DNA of 64,000 bases, taken from Massilia sp. BJB1822. Lineage in GTDB: Bacteria > Pseudomonadota > Gammaproteobacteria > Burkholderiales > Burkholderiaceae_D. Positions 25,569 through 36,178 of the stretch are shown here, piece after piece. The stretch's first letter is position 1, and every line of letters starts with the position of its first letter. Under the pieces are notes generated by a model, which saw only the letters and a list, made by a program, of their open reading frames with translations, did not search any database and was not told the DNA's origin. The DNA lies in the NCBI RefSeq assembly GCF_013369485.1, contig NZ_JABWEB010000001.1, positions 186,001 through 250,000 on the forward strand, written 5' to 3'. Both the position numbers and the translations under genes were made by a program.

Positions 25569-26207
25569 TTAGGGTTGCCAGTGAACGAAATTCTTGAACA
25601 GCTGCAGGCCGGCAGCTGCGCTTTTCTCCGGGTGGAACTGAGTAGCGAAGATATTATCGCGTGCCACGGCGCAGCAGAAGGGCGCGCCGTAGACGGTTTC
25701 GCCGACACTGTGCGCCGCCTGTCCGGGCTGGGCGTAATAGCTGTGCACAAAATAGAAGTAAGCGTTGTCGGCGATGCCCTGCCACAGCGGGTGAGCGGCA
25801 GTCTGCTTCACCTGGTTCCAGCCCATCTGCGGCACCTTGAAGCGCGAGCCGTCTTCCTGCAACTGGCCATCGAGCTGGAAGCGCACCACCTTGCCGGGCA
25901 AGAGGCCAAGGCCGGCGGCGTCGCCCTCCTCGCTGCGCTCGAACAGCATCTGCTCGCCGATGCACACGCCCAGCATGGGTTTGCCGGCGGCGGCGCGCAA
26001 GAGCGCTTCCTGCACGCCGGATTCGCGCAGGCTGCGCATGCAGTCCGGCATGGCGCCCTGGCCGGGCAGCACGATGCGCTCGGCGCTATCGATATCGGCG
26101 GCGGCGCCCGAGATCAGGATCTCGGCTTCCGGCGCCACGGCACGCAAAGCCTGCGCCACCGAGCGCAGATTGCCCATGCCGTAGTCCACTACAACAATTT
26201 TTTTCAT
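25569..26207 (-). CDS. hisH: Imidazole glycerol phosphate synthase subunit HisH (glutaminase)
   Basis: A 212-residue class I glutamine amidotransferase with catalytic Cys in [11 protein letters not shown] and the His-Glu pair in [18 protein letters not shown] at the N-terminus is typical. It supplies ammonia to HisF, here encoded two genes downstream. It lies 24 nt after hisB. Confidence 0.96.
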   Translation of the reverse strand: MKKIVVVDYGMGNLRSVAQALRAVAPEAEILISGAAADIDSAERIVLPGQGAMPDCMRSLRESGVQEALLRAAAGKPMLGVCIGEQMLFERSEEGDAAGLGLLPGKVVRFQLDGQLQEDGSRFKVPQMGWNQVKQTAAHPLWQGIADNAYFYFVHSYYAQPGQAAHSVGETVYGAPFCCAVARDNIFATQFHPEKSAAAGLQLFKNFVHWQP

Positions 26208-26231
26208 ATGCCGTTCAAAGCCGGAGGGAAA

Positions 26232-26834
26232 TTACAGGCTTCCTTTGGTCGAAGGGATGGTGCCTGCCGCGCGTTCGTCATGCTCAACGGCCATGCGCAG
26301 GGCGCGGCCGAAAGCCTTGAACACGGTTTCGCACTGGTGGTGGGCATTGGTGCCGCGCAGATTGTCGATGTGCAGCGTGACCAGGGCGTGGTTGACGAAG
26401 CCGCGGAAAAATTCCAGCGTCAGGTCGACGTCGAAGCCGCCGATCATGGCGCGCGTGAAAGGAATATGGTATTCGATGCCGGGACGGCCCGAAAAATCGA
26501 TGACCACGCGCGACAGGGCTTCATCCAGCGGCACATAGGCATGGCCGTAGCGGCGGATGCCTTTGCGGTCGCCGATGGCTTTCGCCACCGCCATGCCCAG
26601 GGTGATGCCGACGTCTTCCACCGTATGGTGATTATCGATATGCGTGTCGCCGGTCGCTTCGATATCCAGATCGAACAGGCCATGGCGCGCGATCTGGTCC
26701 AGCATATGGTCGAGGAAGGGAACGCCGGTGTTCAGTTTCTGCACGCCGGTGCCATCCAGATTGATGGCGACGCGAATCTGGGTTTCGTTGGTGTTGCGCG
26801 TGATTTCTGCGGTGCGGTTCATGGAAAGGCTCAT
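26232..26834 (-). CDS. hisB: Imidazoleglycerol-phosphate dehydratase
   Basis: A 200-residue monofunctional IGP dehydratase with Mn-binding motifs [24 protein letters not shown] and GTNAHHQCE. The phosphatase domain of the enterobacterial HisB fusion is absent, so histidinol-phosphatase must be encoded elsewhere. The ATG at 26834 is 3 nt behind the hisC stop; an internal ATG four codons later is also possible. Confidence 0.95.
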   Translation of the reverse strand: MSLSMNRTAEITRNTNETQIRVAINLDGTGVQKLNTGVPFLDHMLDQIARHGLFDLDIEATGDTHIDNHHTVEDVGITLGMAVAKAIGDRKGIRRYGHAYVPLDEALSRVVIDFSGRPGIEYHIPFTRAMIGGFDVDLTLEFFRGFVNHALVTLHIDNLRGTNAHHQCETVFKAFGRALRMAVEHDERAAGTIPSTKGSL

Positions 26835-26837
26835 CTC

Positions 26838-27932
26838 TTAGTCTGCCAGCGATGCTTTCAAAGCGCCGAGGAGGGCTGCATTCTCGTCCGGCGTACTGAC
26901 AGTCACGCGCAGGCAATTGGACAGCACAGTATGCATTCTACCCACATTTTTGATCAATACCTTGTGCGTAAGGAGTTTCGCGTAGGCATCGTCGGAATTG
27001 GGCACCCGAATCAGAATAAAATTCGCCGCCGAGGGGAAGACCGCGACGCCGGGCAAGGCGGCCAGCGCCTCTGCCAGCAGGCCGCGCTGCTCGCGCAAAA
27101 GCGCCGCCTGCTCGTCCAGCACTTCCAGGTGGTCGAGCGCGAATTCGGCCGCCGTCTGGCTCAGCACATTGATGTTGTATGGAGGCCGCACTTTATCGAA
27201 TTCGGCCAGCAGCGCGGGCGCCGCCGACATATAGCCGAGGCGGATGCCGGCCAATCCCAGCTTGGACAGGGTGCGCATCACGATCAGGTTCGGGAACTCG
27301 GGCAGACGGCCCATGAAGCTCTGGCGCGCGAACGGCTCATACGCTTCGTCCACCACCACCAGGCCCACGCCGTCGAGGGCGCGGATGATTTCCACCATAT
27401 CGGCGGCATCGTACAAGTTGCCGGTCGGGTTGTTCGGGTAAGCCAGGAAGGTCAGGGCCGGACGGTGTTCGGCGATGGCGGCCAGCATGGCGTCCTTGTC
27501 CAGCGTCAGATCGGCGCGCAGCGGCACGCCGACGAAGTCCATGCCGGCAAATTGCGCCGAGCGCTGGAACATGACGAAGCCGGGCACGGGAGCCAGCAGC
27601 ACGGCGCGTTTTTCCTGGTGCGCGCAAGCCGTGGCCATGATGGAAATCAGCTCATCGGAACCGTTGCCGAGGATGACGTCATAACCGGCCGGCACGCCCA
27701 GCTTGGCGCACAGGCGCTGCTTGAGCGTGGCGTAGGAGGCGACCGGATAGCGGTTCAGCGCCACATCGGCCAGGCGCCGGCTCAACTCATGGTGCAGATG
27801 CTGCGGCAGCTCATACGGGTTTTCCATCGCGTCCAGTTTGATAAAACCGCTCGCATCCGGCACATGGTAGCTGCCAATGGCGCGCACGTCGGAACGGATG
27901 GTTTTGCTGATCAGATCATCGAGGGAAGACAT
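26838..27932 (-). CDS. hisC: Histidinol-phosphate aminotransferase
   Basis: A 364-residue class II PLP aminotransferase. Substrate loop [27 protein letters not shown] and the Schiff-base lysine in [15 protein letters not shown] are all present. It is preceded by the methyltransferase gene (23-nt gap) rather than directly by hisD as in most his operons, and followed 3 nt later by hisB. Confidence 0.96.
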   Translation of the reverse strand: MSSLDDLISKTIRSDVRAIGSYHVPDASGFIKLDAMENPYELPQHLHHELSRRLADVALNRYPVASYATLKQRLCAKLGVPAGYDVILGNGSDELISIMATACAHQEKRAVLLAPVPGFVMFQRSAQFAGMDFVGVPLRADLTLDKDAMLAAIAEHRPALTFLAYPNNPTGNLYDAADMVEIIRALDGVGLVVVDEAYEPFARQSFMGRLPEFPNLIVMRTLSKLGLAGIRLGYMSAAPALLAEFDKVRPPYNINVLSQTAAEFALDHLEVLDEQAALLREQRGLLAEALAALPGVAVFPSAANFILIRVPNSDDAYAKLLTHKVLIKNVGRMHTVLSNCLRVTVSTPDENAALLGALKASLAD

Positions 27933-27955
27933 CTTTGCTGCACTCCTGTGGTTGG

Positions 27956-28864
27956 CTAGACAGTGACTTCTTTAAGGGGAGACTTCTTCTTTTTCGCAGC
28001 GGTCTTTTTCGCGGCCACCGGTTTGGCGGCGCGGGTGCGGCGCGGCTTGGCCGGCGCTTCGTCGGGCGCTGCTGCCGCGGCCAGCACTTCAGCCGTTTCC
28101 TGCGCCGCCAGTTCCAGCGCGGCCAGGCGGGCGTTGGCGACTGCGCAGTATTCGGGATTGAGTTCGAAGCCGACGAAGTTGCGGCCGCAGCGGCGCGCCG
28201 CCACGGCGGTGGTGCCGCTGCCCATGAACAGGTCGAGCACCACGCCCTCCGGTGGGCAGGATGCTTTCACCATGCGTTCGATGATTTCCAGCGGCTTCTG
28301 GGTCGGATGGTCGACGCGCTCGGCATGCTCGCGGTGCAGGCGCGATACGCTCCACAAATCCTTGGGGTTGTAGCCCACTTCCAGCCACTTGGCGCCGACG
28401 AAGATCGAACGCGAACGGGCTTTCTTGGTTTCCGCATCGTAGGGAATGCGCACCGCGTCCAGGTCGAAGTAGTAATCCTTGCGGCGCACGAAGAAGCCGA
28501 TCGTATCGTGCACGGAAGAGAAGCTGCGCACGCTGCCGCCCATCGAGGGCACGCGGCGGTCCCAGATGATTTCATTCATCATCGTCATGCGCTTTTTGAG
28601 CATGACGAAAATCTCCGGCGAAAAACGCCAGGTCAGGAAGATATACAGGCTGCCGTTCGGCTTGAGCTTGGGCAGGGCGGCATCGATCCACTGCTCGGTC
28701 CAGCGCAGATAGTCTTCCACGCTTTGCTGGTCGGAGGCATTGCCGTAATCCTTGCCCAGGTTATAGGGCGGATCGGTCAGGATCAGATCGATGGAGCCGT
28801 CCGGGATGCGCGCCAGTCCGGCCAGCGCATCCTCGCAGTACAGCTGATTAAGCCAGCCGCTCAT
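27956..28864 (-). CDS. Orphan site-specific DNA methyltransferase (beta class, YhdJ/DpnA-like) in the his operon
   Basis: 302 residues in beta-class amino-methyltransferase order: catalytic motif TDPPYNLG (Asp31-Tyr34) near the N-terminus, a variable target-recognition stretch, HPTQKP (motif X), then the AdoMet-binding [21 protein letters not shown] (in pieces: [10 protein letters not shown], about residue 211). This resembles solitary adenine methyltransferases such as YhdJ. The last about 50 residues are a low-complexity Lys/Ala/Pro tail resembling histone H1. There is no restriction endonuclease partner. The start ATGA overlaps the hisD stop by 4 nt, so it is coupled to histidine-operon expression. 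Target sequence unknown. Confidence 0.88.
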   Translation of the reverse strand: MSGWLNQLYCEDALAGLARIPDGSIDLILTDPPYNLGKDYGNASDQQSVEDYLRWTEQWIDAALPKLKPNGSLYIFLTWRFSPEIFVMLKKRMTMMNEIIWDRRVPSMGGSVRSFSSVHDTIGFFVRRKDYYFDLDAVRIPYDAETKKARSRSIFVGAKWLEVGYNPKDLWSVSRLHREHAERVDHPTQKPLEIIERMVKASCPPEGVVLDLFMGSGTTAVAARRCGRNFVGFELNPEYCAVANARLAALELAAQETAEVLAAAAAPDEAPAKPRRTRAAKPVAAKKTAAKKKKSPLKEVTV

Positions 28865-30186
28865 GCGCCCTGCTTCAGGCGCAATTCGGCGCTGCGGGCG
28901 TGCGCCTGCAAGCCTTCGCCATACGCCAGTTCGGCGGCGACCTTACCCAAGGTCTGGGCGCCGGCCTCGCTGACCTGGATCACGGAGGAGCGCTTCTGGA
29001 AATCGTACACGCCCAGCGGCGAGGAGAAACGCGCCGTGCGCGAGGTCGGCAGCACGTGGTTCGGGCCGCAGCAATAGTCGCCCAGCGATTCGGACGAGAA
29101 ACGGCCCAGGAACATGGCGCCGGCGTGGCGGATCTGCTCAGCCCACTGCTGCGGATTCTCAGCCGAGATTTCCAGGTGTTCGGCGGCGATGCTGTTGGCG
29201 ATGGCGCAGGCTTCGGCCATATCGCGCACCTGGATCAGGGCGCCGCGGTCGGTCAGCGAGGTGCGGATCACATCCTGGCGCGGCATGGTCGGCAGCAGCT
29301 TGTGGATACTCGCTTCTACCCGGGCGATATAGTCCGCGTCGGGACAGAGCAGGATGGCTTGCGCCAGCTCGTCGTGTTCGGCCTGGGAGAACAGGTCCAT
29401 GGCCACCCAATCGGGATCGGTCGTGCCGTCGCAGATCACCAGGATTTCGGACGGGCCGGCGATCATGTCGATGCCCACCGTGCCGAAGACGCGGCGCTTG
29501 GCCGAGGCCACATAGGCGTTGCCGGGGCCGACGATCTTGTCCACCGGCTGGATGGTTTCGGTGCCGTAGGCGAGAGCGGCAACCGCCTGCGCGCCGCCGA
29601 TGCCGATCACGCGCGTGACGCCCGCAATGGCGGCGGCGGCCAGCACCATCTGGTTCTTCACGCCGTCCGGCGTCGGCACCACCATGATGATTTCCTGCAC
29701 GCCGGCCACGCGGGCCGGCACGGCGTTCATCAGCACGGAGGAAGGATAGGCCGCCTTGCCGCCGGGGACATAAATGCCCACGCGGTCGAGCGGCGTGACG
29801 CGCTGGCCCAGCACCGTGCCATCGGCCTCGGTGTAGCTGAAGCCTTGCAGCTCCTGCTTCTGGCGCTCGTGGAACAGGCGGGTGCGTTCGGCCGCCGTCT
29901 GCAGCGCCAGGCGCTGCGTCTCGGGCAGCGCGGCCAGGGCCGCGTCCAGCTCCTGCTGCGGAATGTCGAAGGCGGCCATGCTCTGCGCGCCGCCGTTGGG
30001 AATGCGGTCGAAGCGGTTGGTGTATTCCAGCACGGCTTCGTCGCCGCGCGCGCGCACCTGGGCGATGATGCCGCCCACGGCCTGCTCGATCGCTTCGTCG
30101 GTGGATGCTTCAAAGGCCAGCAGCGCATCCAGCGTTTCCTGGAAATCGGGCTGGCGGGAATCGAGCTTGCGGATCTGGATCGTCAT
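28861..30186 (-). CDS. hisD: Histidinol dehydrogenase
   Basis: A 441-residue zinc enzyme catalysing the last two oxidations of histidine synthesis. Signatures: [64 protein letters not shown] and AEHLEI. It is second in the his operon, 5 nt after hisG, and its stop overlaps the methyltransferase start by 4 nt. Confidence 0.97.
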   Translation of the reverse strand: MTIQIRKLDSRQPDFQETLDALLAFEASTDEAIEQAVGGIIAQVRARGDEAVLEYTNRFDRIPNGGAQSMAAFDIPQQELDAALAALPETQRLALQTAAERTRLFHERQKQELQGFSYTEADGTVLGQRVTPLDRVGIYVPGGKAAYPSSVLMNAVPARVAGVQEIIMVVPTPDGVKNQMVLAAAAIAGVTRVIGIGGAQAVAALAYGTETIQPVDKIVGPGNAYVASAKRRVFGTVGIDMIAGPSEILVICDGTTDPDWVAMDLFSQAEHDELAQAILLCPDADYIARVEASIHKLLPTMPRQDVIRTSLTDRGALIQVRDMAEACAIANSIAAEHLEISAENPQQWAEQIRHAGAMFLGRFSSESLGDYCCGPNHVLPTSRTARFSSPLGVYDFQKRSSVIQVSEAGAQTLGKVAAELAYGEGLQAHARSAELRLKQGA

Positions 30187-30191
30187 GATGG

Positions 30192-30881
30192 TTACGCTGG
30201 TTGGGCTTGCGCCTGCGAGGCGCGTTCGAAAGCTTCGATGATGGGTTGCAGGCGCGCGCGCTTGAGCTTCAGCGCGGCCTGGTTCACCACCAGGCGCGAA
30301 GAGATGTCCATGATCTCTTCCACTTCCACCAGATTATTGGCGCGCAGGGTGCTGCCGGTGCTGACCAGATCGACGATAGCATCGGACAGGCCGATCAGCG
30401 GCGCCAGCTCCATCGAGCCATACAGCTTGATCAGGTCGACGTGCACGCCCTTGGCGGCGAAATGCTCGCGCGCCATCTGGGTGAACTTGGTCGCCACGCG
30501 CAGGCGGGCGCCCTGGCGCACGGCGGTTTCATAATCGAAGCCCGCCTTCACCGCCACCGACATGCGGCAGCGCGCGATGTTCAGGTCGACCGGCTGGTAC
30601 AAGCCTTCGCCGCCGTGCTCGAACAGCACGTCCTTGCCGGCCACGCCGAAATCGGCCGCCCCATGCTGCACATAGGTCGGCACGTCGGTGGCGCGCACGA
30701 TCAGCACGCGCACGTGCGGATCGTTGGTCGGCAGGATCAGCTTGCGCGACGTCTCCGGATTCTCGGTGACGGTGATGCCCGCAGCCGCCAGCAGCGGCAG
30801 GGTGTCCTCGAAGATTCGGCCTTTGGAGAGTGCCAGAATCAACTGGGAATCGTTCCCGGCCTGGCTGGTGATTGCGTTCAT
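30192..30881 (-). CDS. hisG: ATP phosphoribosyltransferase, short form
   Basis: 229 residues with [23 protein letters not shown], the PRPP loop [19 protein letters not shown] (piecewise) and no C-terminal ACT-like regulatory domain. This is therefore the short HisG_S form, which needs the HisZ regulatory subunit for activity and histidine feedback. No hisZ lies in the window. First committed step of the pathway and first his gene here, 18 nt downstream of murA. No leader-peptide attenuator is visible in that short gap. Confidence 0.95.
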   Translation of the reverse strand: MNAITSQAGNDSQLILALSKGRIFEDTLPLLAAAGITVTENPETSRKLILPTNDPHVRVLIVRATDVPTYVQHGAADFGVAGKDVLFEHGGEGLYQPVDLNIARCRMSVAVKAGFDYETAVRQGARLRVATKFTQMAREHFAAKGVHVDLIKLYGSMELAPLIGLSDAIVDLVSTGSTLRANNLVEVEEIMDISSRLVVNQAALKLKRARLQPIIEAFERASQAQAQPA

Positions 30882-30899
30882 GATGGGCTTTCGATTGCG

Positions 30900-32150
30900 T
30901 TACTTGATGCGGCTGATATTGGCGCCCAGCGCCTGCAGCTTCACTTCCATGCGGTCGTAGCCGCGGTCGAGGTGGTAGATGCGGTCGACCAGGGTTTCGC
31001 CCTTGGCGGCCAGGGCGGCGATCACCAGCGAAGCGGAAGCGCGCAGGTCGGTCGCCATCACGGGCGCGCCGATCAGCTGTTCCACACCCTTGATGAAGGC
31101 GGTGTTGCCGTCGGTCTCGATGGCCGCGCCCAGGCGGTTCATTTCCTGCACGTGCATGAAGCGGTTTTCGAAAATGGTTTCCGTCACCTTGCTGGCGCCG
31201 TTGGCGATGGTGTTAACCGCCATGAACTGGGCCTGCATATCGGTCGGGAAGCCAGGATACTCGGTGGTGCGGAAGCTGACCGGATTCGGGCGGCTGTCCA
31301 TCTGGGCGCGGATCGTATCCTTGCCGATGGTCATGCGCAGGCCCATTTCGCGCAGCTTGTCGAGGGCCGCATCCATGATGTCGACGCGGGTGTTGCGCAG
31401 GGTGATGTCGCCGCCCGCCGCCGCCACGGCGCACAGGAAGGTGGCCGCTTCGATGCGGTCGGGAATCACGTCATGGCTGGCGCCGTGCAGCTCGGACACG
31501 CCCTGGATCACCAGGCGGTCGGTGCCGATGCCTTCGATTTTCGCGCCCATGGCCACCAGCAGATTGGCCAGGTCGGTCACTTCCGGTTCGCGCGCGGCGT
31601 TTTCCAGGATGGTTTCGCCTTCGGCCAGGGTGGCGGCCATCAGCAGGTTTTCCGTACCGGTCACCGTGATCATATCGGTGACGATGCGGGTGCCTTTCAG
31701 TTTTTTGCACTTGGCGTAGATATAGCCGCCGTCGATGCTGATGTCGGCACCCATCGCCTGCAGACCCTTGATGTGCTGATCCACCGGACGCGAACCGATG
31801 GCGCAGCCGCCCGGCAGCGACACCTTGGCCTGGCCGAAGCGCGCCAGCAGGGGGCCGAGCACCAGGATCGAGGCGCGCATGGTTTTCACCAGCTCATACG
31901 GCGCTTCGAGCTTGGTGATTTTCGAGCCGTTGAGCGTGACCTTGTCGCCGTCCTGGCTCACCTGCAGGCCGGTCTGGCCCAGCAGTTTCAGGATGGTGGA
32001 GACGTCGTGCAGCTTCGGCACATTCGACAGCTTCACATCGCCCGAGGTCAGCAGGCCTGCGCACAGGATCGGCAGGGCCGCGTTCTTGGCGCCGGAAATG
32101 GTGACGTCGCCCATCAGGCGCTTGCCGCCCTGGATAATCAGTTTGTCCAT
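30900..32150 (-). CDS. murA: UDP-N-acetylglucosamine 1-carboxyvinyltransferase
   Basis: 416 residues with EPSP-synthase fold. Starts [31 protein letters not shown]; the PEP-reactive, fosfomycin-sensitive Cys is in [15 protein letters not shown] (about residue 117). It catalyses the first committed step of peptidoglycan precursor synthesis. It follows ibaG by 6 nt, the conserved proteobacterial ibaG-murA pair, and leads directly into hisG. Confidence 0.97.
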   Translation of the reverse strand: MDKLIIQGGKRLMGDVTISGAKNAALPILCAGLLTSGDVKLSNVPKLHDVSTILKLLGQTGLQVSQDGDKVTLNGSKITKLEAPYELVKTMRASILVLGPLLARFGQAKVSLPGGCAIGSRPVDQHIKGLQAMGADISIDGGYIYAKCKKLKGTRIVTDMITVTGTENLLMAATLAEGETILENAAREPEVTDLANLLVAMGAKIEGIGTDRLVIQGVSELHGASHDVIPDRIEAATFLCAVAAAGGDITLRNTRVDIMDAALDKLREMGLRMTIGKDTIRAQMDSRPNPVSFRTTEYPGFPTDMQAQFMAVNTIANGASKVTETIFENRFMHVQEMNRLGAAIETDGNTAFIKGVEQLIGAPVMATDLRASASLVIAALAAKGETLVDRIYHLDRGYDRMEVKLQALGANISRIK

Positions 32151-32156
32151 ATGGGC

Positions 32157-32393
32157 TTATCCTTGGAATTCTTCAGGGGTCAGGGTTTTCATCGACAGCG
32201 CGTGGATCTCTTCGCGCATGCGGTCGCCCAGCGCCGCATACACCAGCTGGTGGCGCTGGATCAGGCGCTTGCCGGCGAAGGCCGGCGAGACGATGGTAGC
32301 CTGGAAATGCTGGCCGTCGCCTTCCACTTGCAGGTGGGTGCATTCGAGGCCGGCGGCGATATAGCTGTGGATTGCTTCTGGTGTGGTGCTCAC
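32157..32393 (-). CDS. ibaG: BolA family protein, IbaG type
   Basis: 78 residues beginning at a GTG (32391-32393): STTPEAIHSYIAAGLECTHLQVEGDGQHFQATIV and ending RMREEIHALSMKTLTPEEF. The BolA fold and the position directly before murA identify the IbaG (YrbA) subgroup, which binds monothiol glutaredoxin with Fe-S clusters. The open frame extends much further upstream but that part is antisense to nothing recognisable and overlaps the ABC permease, so the short start is right. A monothiol glutaredoxin gene (grxD) is also present at 56.4 kb. Confidence 0.9.
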   Translation of the reverse strand: MSTTPEAIHSYIAAGLECTHLQVEGDGQHFQATIVSPAFAGKRLIQRHQLVYAALGDRMREEIHALSMKTLTPEEFQG

Positions 32394-32416
32394 GATTTTT
32401 CCTTGTGCAGAGTGTT

Positions 32417-33175
32417 TTAGTGGCGCAGACGGTAGCCGCTGCGCAGAAGACGGATGGCCAGCAGCGACAGCACCGCGAGGAAGCTGGCGACGATGGCGAA
32501 ACTGGTCCAGGGATTGACGTCGGACTGGCCGAAGAAGCCGTAGCGGAAGCCGTCGATCATGTAGAAGAACGGATTCAGGTGCGAGACGGCGAGCCAGAAC
32601 GGCGGCAGCGAATGGATTGAATAGAAGACGCCCGCGAGGAAGGTCAGCGGCACGATCAGGAAGTTCTGGAAGGCGGCCAACTGGTCGAACTTCTCGGCCC
32701 AGATGCCGGCGATCAGGCCCACGGTGCCGAGGATGGCGGCGCCCAGCAGGGCGAAGGCCAGAATCCACAGCGGCGCGGTAAAACTCAGTTGCGCGAACCA
32801 GGCAGTGACGATGAACACGCCGAAACCGACCGTGATGCCGCGCACCATGGCCGCCAGCACATAAGCCGAGAAAATCTCCCAGTGCGACAGGGGCGTGAGC
32901 AGCACAAACACCAGATTGCCCGTGATCTTGGACTGGATCAGCGAGGACGAAGCATTGGCGAAGGAATTCTGCAGCACGCTCATCATCACCAGGCCCGGAA
33001 TCAGGAAGGCGGTATAGCTGACGCCCTGGTACACCTTCTGCCCGCCCAGCACATGGCCGAAGATCAGCAGGTAGAGCATGGCCGTCAGGACGGGCGCGGC
33101 GATGGTCTGGGTGGCGACCTTGTAAAAGCGCAGGGTTTCTTTGTACACCAGGGTGCGGAAGCCGGTTGAGAGCAT
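32417..33175 (-). CDS. yadH: ABC-2 type transporter permease (YadH-like)
   Basis: 252 residues with six hydrophobic segments and the ABC-2 motif region (SKITGNLVFVLLTPLSHWEIF). It pairs with the ATPase encoded just upstream; stop and start overlap in TAATG. YadGH exporters lie in the mla-murA region in many betaproteobacteria. The substrate is not established; a cell-envelope compound is likely from context. Confidence 0.88.
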   Translation of the reverse strand: MLSTGFRTLVYKETLRFYKVATQTIAAPVLTAMLYLLIFGHVLGGQKVYQGVSYTAFLIPGLVMMSVLQNSFANASSSLIQSKITGNLVFVLLTPLSHWEIFSAYVLAAMVRGITVGFGVFIVTAWFAQLSFTAPLWILAFALLGAAILGTVGLIAGIWAEKFDQLAAFQNFLIVPLTFLAGVFYSIHSLPPFWLAVSHLNPFFYMIDGFRYGFFGQSDVNPWTSFAIVASFLAVLSLLAIRLLRSGYRLRH

Positions 33176-34086
33176 TATTCGCCTCCGTTCATGATTTGCA
33201 GGAAGATGTCTTCCAGGTCGGCCTGCTGCAACTGCATTTCGTCGATGACGGCGCCGCTTTCGCGCAGGCGCGCCAGGATGCCTTCCACCTCCGCATAGTC
33301 GTTGATGCGCAGGCTGTATTTATGGCCGCTGTCGGCTTCCAGCGGGTGCGTGACCAGGTGGCGCATATCGTCCGGCAGATCGCCGCGCTGCATATGCACG
33401 ATCAGCTGGGAGCCGGAAATGCGGCGGATCAGGGCGGCCATGGTGTCGGCCGCCACCACCTGGCCGGTTTTCAGCATGGCCACGCGCTTGCACATGGCTT
33501 GCGCCTCTTCCAGGTAATGGGTGGTCAGCACCACGGTGTGGCCTTCGCGGTTCAGGCGCGAGATGAACTTCCACAGGGTCTGGCGCAGCTCCACGTCGAC
33601 GCCGGCGGTCGGCTCGTCAAGCACGATGACGGGCGGCTTGTGCACCAGGGCCTGGGCCACCAGCACGCGCCGCTTCATCCCGCCGGACAGGGCGCGCATA
33701 TTGGTGTCGGCCTTGGGCGTCAGGTCCAGGTTGTGCATGACCTCATCGATCCAGGCGTCGTTCTTGCCCAGGCCGAAATAGCCCGATTGCAGGCGCAGGG
33801 TTTCGCGCACGGTGAAGAAGGGATCGAAGACCAGTTCCTGCGGCACCACGCCGAGCTTGCGGCGCGCGGCGCGGAAATCGCTGACCACGTCGTGGCCATG
33901 GATCTTGACCGTGCCCTTATCGGCGCGGATCAAGCCGGCGATGATGGAGATCAGGGTGGTTTTGCCGGCGCCATTCGGCCCCAGCAGCCCGAAAAACTCA
34001 CCTTCCTCGATGGAGAGAGACACGCCGCCCAGCGCCCGCAGCGATTGGTAACGCTTCTCGACATTACTGATTTGGATTGCTGTCAT
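33175..34086 (-). CDS. yadG: ABC transporter ATP-binding protein (YadG-like)
   Basis: A 303-residue ABC ATPase: Walker A GLLGPNGAGKTT, Q-loop, signature ALSGGMKRR, Walker B VIVLDEPTAGVD and switch His in VLTTHYLEEA. The C-terminal about 80 residues form a DUF4162-like extension usual in ABC-2 exporters. It is preceded by a 173-nt gap from mlaB, so it may have its own promoter. It is coupled to yadH. Confidence 0.92.
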   Translation of the reverse strand: MTAIQISNVEKRYQSLRALGGVSLSIEEGEFFGLLGPNGAGKTTLISIIAGLIRADKGTVKIHGHDVVSDFRAARRKLGVVPQELVFDPFFTVRETLRLQSGYFGLGKNDAWIDEVMHNLDLTPKADTNMRALSGGMKRRVLVAQALVHKPPVIVLDEPTAGVDVELRQTLWKFISRLNREGHTVVLTTHYLEEAQAMCKRVAMLKTGQVVAADTMAALIRRISGSQLIVHMQRGDLPDDMRHLVTHPLEADSGHKYSLRINDYAEVEGILARLRESGAVIDEMQLQQADLEDIFLQIMNGGE

Positions 34087-34259
34087 GCTTGCTTAGTTAG
34101 GTTTTTGGTGCAACGGCGACCGTTGCTCGGACGGCCCACAGGGCCGGGGGATGCGAGCGCCGTGGCTCTCTACAGGCAACGGCAACGGTCAATTATATTG
34201 GAATTTTGGTTCGGCATCGCCGGACCGGGTAAAGCTGGGGCGGGGGGGTGAGGCGGGGG

Positions 34260-34592
34260 TCAATGATGGTGCAGGTTGGCCGGGCTCAGGGCCGGCTCTT
34301 CGGCCACGGGGGCCGGGGCGCTTGCGATCAGGGGGCAAACGCCATACAGCTTGGTCAGGCTTTTCAGCGAATCAGGCAGGTTTTGCAGGTCGAGGCGGAC
34401 ACCGGCCTGGGCAGCGGCGCGCTGCCAGGCCAGCATCACGGATACGGCTGCCGAATCCACCGCCGTCACTTTGCTCAGGTCAAACGTGGTCTGGCCGGCG
34501 CGGATGGCGGCCAGACCCTGTTCCAGCGCCGCCGTGGCGTTGGCCACGGTCAGCGAGGTCAGGGACAGCGAATTGTTGTTGGCAGCAGACAT
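34260..34592 (-). CDS. mlaB: STAS domain protein MlaB
   Basis: A 110-residue STAS-fold protein (VANATAALEQGLAAIRAGQTTFDLSKVTAVDSAAVSVMLAWQRAA in pieces) with the conserved VDSAAVSVML helix start. MlaB binds the MlaF ATPase and stabilises the MlaFEDB complex. A Pro/His tail (about 95-110) is unusual but short. It is the last gene of the mla operon, 17 nt after mlaC. Confidence 0.88.
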   Translation of the reverse strand: MSAANNNSLSLTSLTVANATAALEQGLAAIRAGQTTFDLSKVTAVDSAAVSVMLAWQRAAAQAGVRLDLQNLPDSLKSLTKLYGVCPLIASAPAPVAEEPALSPANLHHH

Positions 34593-34609
34593 CGGTCTTG
34601 GTATCCGGC

Positions 34610-35254
34610 TTATTTCTGGACGGTTTTCAGGGGCTTGTTGGCCAGCTGCTTGTTCTTGTTGGCCAGCGCCTTGATCAGGCCATCGATGCCGCCCTTGCTG
34701 ATTTCGGAAGCGAAGGTGCCTTTATAGGTTTCCACCAGCCAGGCGCCCAGCACATTGATGTCGTAAATCTTCCAGCCGGCCGCCGATTTGGCGACGCGGT
34801 AGTTCAGCGGCACCGGCTCGCCACGGGCCACGTTCACTTGCGAACGCACTTCCACTTCGGTATCGCTCGGGTCGGCGCGCAGCGGCTTGAACTCGATGGT
34901 TTCATTCTTCACCTGGGACAGGGCGCCCGAGTAGGTAAAGATCAGGAGGGTGCGGAACTCGGTGGACAGCTGTTTTTGCTGGTCCGGCGTGGCTTCGCGC
35001 CAGTAACGGCCGGCGGCCAGCGAGGTCATGCGCTGGAAATCGACGTAGGGCAGGATCTTGGTTTCCACCAGGTCCATCACGCGTTTCTGGTTGCCGGCCT
35101 GGATTTCCTTGTCGGCCTTGGCGGTGTCCAGCACTTCCTGGCTGATGCGTTTCACCAGAGCGTCCGGCGCTTCGTTGGCCGGGGCCGGAGCGGCCGTCGC
35201 GCTGACGGCGAAGGCCACGGTGGCCAGGGCGATGAGTTGCTTAATCAGTTTCAT
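34610..35254 (-). CDS. mlaC: Periplasmic phospholipid-binding protein MlaC
   Basis: 214 residues. Signal peptide MKLIKQLIALATVAFAVSATAAPA, then the Tol-Tol-Ttg2 (MlaC) domain with ILPYVDFQRMTSLAAGRYW and YDINVLGAWLVETYKGTF. It shuttles phospholipids between outer-membrane MlaA and inner-membrane MlaFEDB. It sits between mlaA and mlaB. Confidence 0.95.
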   Translation of the reverse strand: MKLIKQLIALATVAFAVSATAAPAPANEAPDALVKRISQEVLDTAKADKEIQAGNQKRVMDLVETKILPYVDFQRMTSLAAGRYWREATPDQQKQLSTEFRTLLIFTYSGALSQVKNETIEFKPLRADPSDTEVEVRSQVNVARGEPVPLNYRVAKSAAGWKIYDINVLGAWLVETYKGTFASEISKGGIDGLIKALANKNKQLANKPLKTVQK

Positions 35255-35284
35255 GGCTTTTTACCTATATTGGTTGTGCGGCAA

Positions 35285-36178
35285 TTACAGGCTGGCCGTA
35301 TTGGCAGCCGGTGGCGGCATTATAGCCTGAGGCGCCGCCGCTTCGCTGTCAGCCTGGGCCGTTGCGGGCTTGCCCTCGGCCGGCGCGGCCTCGGACTTGC
35401 TTTCCGGCTTCGCTTCCGGGCTGGACTCGGCAGGCTTGTCCTCGGCGGCCGGCTTGGACTTCAGCGGCCAGACATTGTGGCGCGGCTGGTCTTCGCCGTC
35501 ATTGACCCTGTTTTCGCGCGCTTGCAGGAAGCCGTCGCGGATGAATTCATAGCGGTCCAGGGCAGCGTCTTCCAGCAGGGTGGAAGCGTCGAGCAGGGCG
35601 GCGCGCTGGTCGACGACGCGCACGGCGGTGCCGACATTGCGCACGCGCATATTCCGGTTGTGGACCCAAGGGTCGGCCGCGATGTCGAGCGGCAGGCCGA
35701 CCGTGTCGCGCACGGTGGATGGGCCCAGCAGCGGCAGCATCACATACGGGCCGGATGGCACGCCCCAGGCGCCCAGGGTCTGGCCGAAGTCTTCCTTATG
35801 CTTTTTCAGGCCGGCTTCGGAGGCGATGTCGAGCACGCCCAGCAGGCCGAAGGTGGAGTTGATGGCCACGCGCATCACGTCCGACATGCCTTCCTCGCCC
35901 TTGCCTTGCATCAGGTTGTTGGCGGCAGTCCACACATCGGCCAGATTGCCGAAGAAGTTGCCGACGCCGGTCTGCACGAAGCCCGGCAGCACATTCTTGT
36001 AGACCGTGGCGGCCGGTTTCAGCGCGGCCTGGTCGACGGCATCATTGAATTTGAAGACGGCGCGGTTGAAACCTTCATACGGGTCGCGCGGATTGGTGCT
36101 GGCGCAGCCGGTCAGTGCGGCGCTCGCGGCGAGCACCAGCGCCAGCTGGCGCAGCTTGAAGGGCGTGGCTTTTTGCAT
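35285..36178 (-). CDS. mlaA: Outer-membrane lipoprotein MlaA (VacJ)
   Basis: 297 residues. Lipoprotein signal peptide with lipobox LTGC (Cys25), then the MlaA domain (NPRDPYEGFNRAVFKFNDAVD, GDTVGLPL-like region, DYAALLDASTLLEDAALDRYEFIRD in variant form). A Pro/Ala/Glu/Lys-rich C-terminal tail (about 235-297) is disordered. MlaA removes misplaced phospholipid from the outer leaflet. In this operon mlaA lies inside the transporter genes, overlapping mlaD by 1 nt, unlike E. coli where it is remote. Confidence 0.94.
   Translation of the reverse strand: MQKATPFKLRQLALVLAASAALTGCASTNPRDPYEGFNRAVFKFNDAVDQAALKPAATVYKNVLPGFVQTGVGNFFGNLADVWTAANNLMQGKGEEGMSDVMRVAINSTFGLLGVLDIASEAGLKKHKEDFGQTLGAWGVPSGPYVMLPLLGPSTVRDTVGLPLDIAADPWVHNRNMRVRNVGTAVRVVDQRAALLDASTLLEDAALDRYEFIRDGFLQARENRVNDGEDQPRHNVWPLKSKPAAEDKPAESSPEAKPESKSEAAPAEGKPATAQADSEAAAPQAIMPPPAANTASL

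Noticed and set aside
32394..32768. Longer form of the BolA protein (203 codons)
   Set aside because: The added part is Arg/Pro/Leu-rich shadow sequence over the yadH gene; BolA proteins are about 80 residues.
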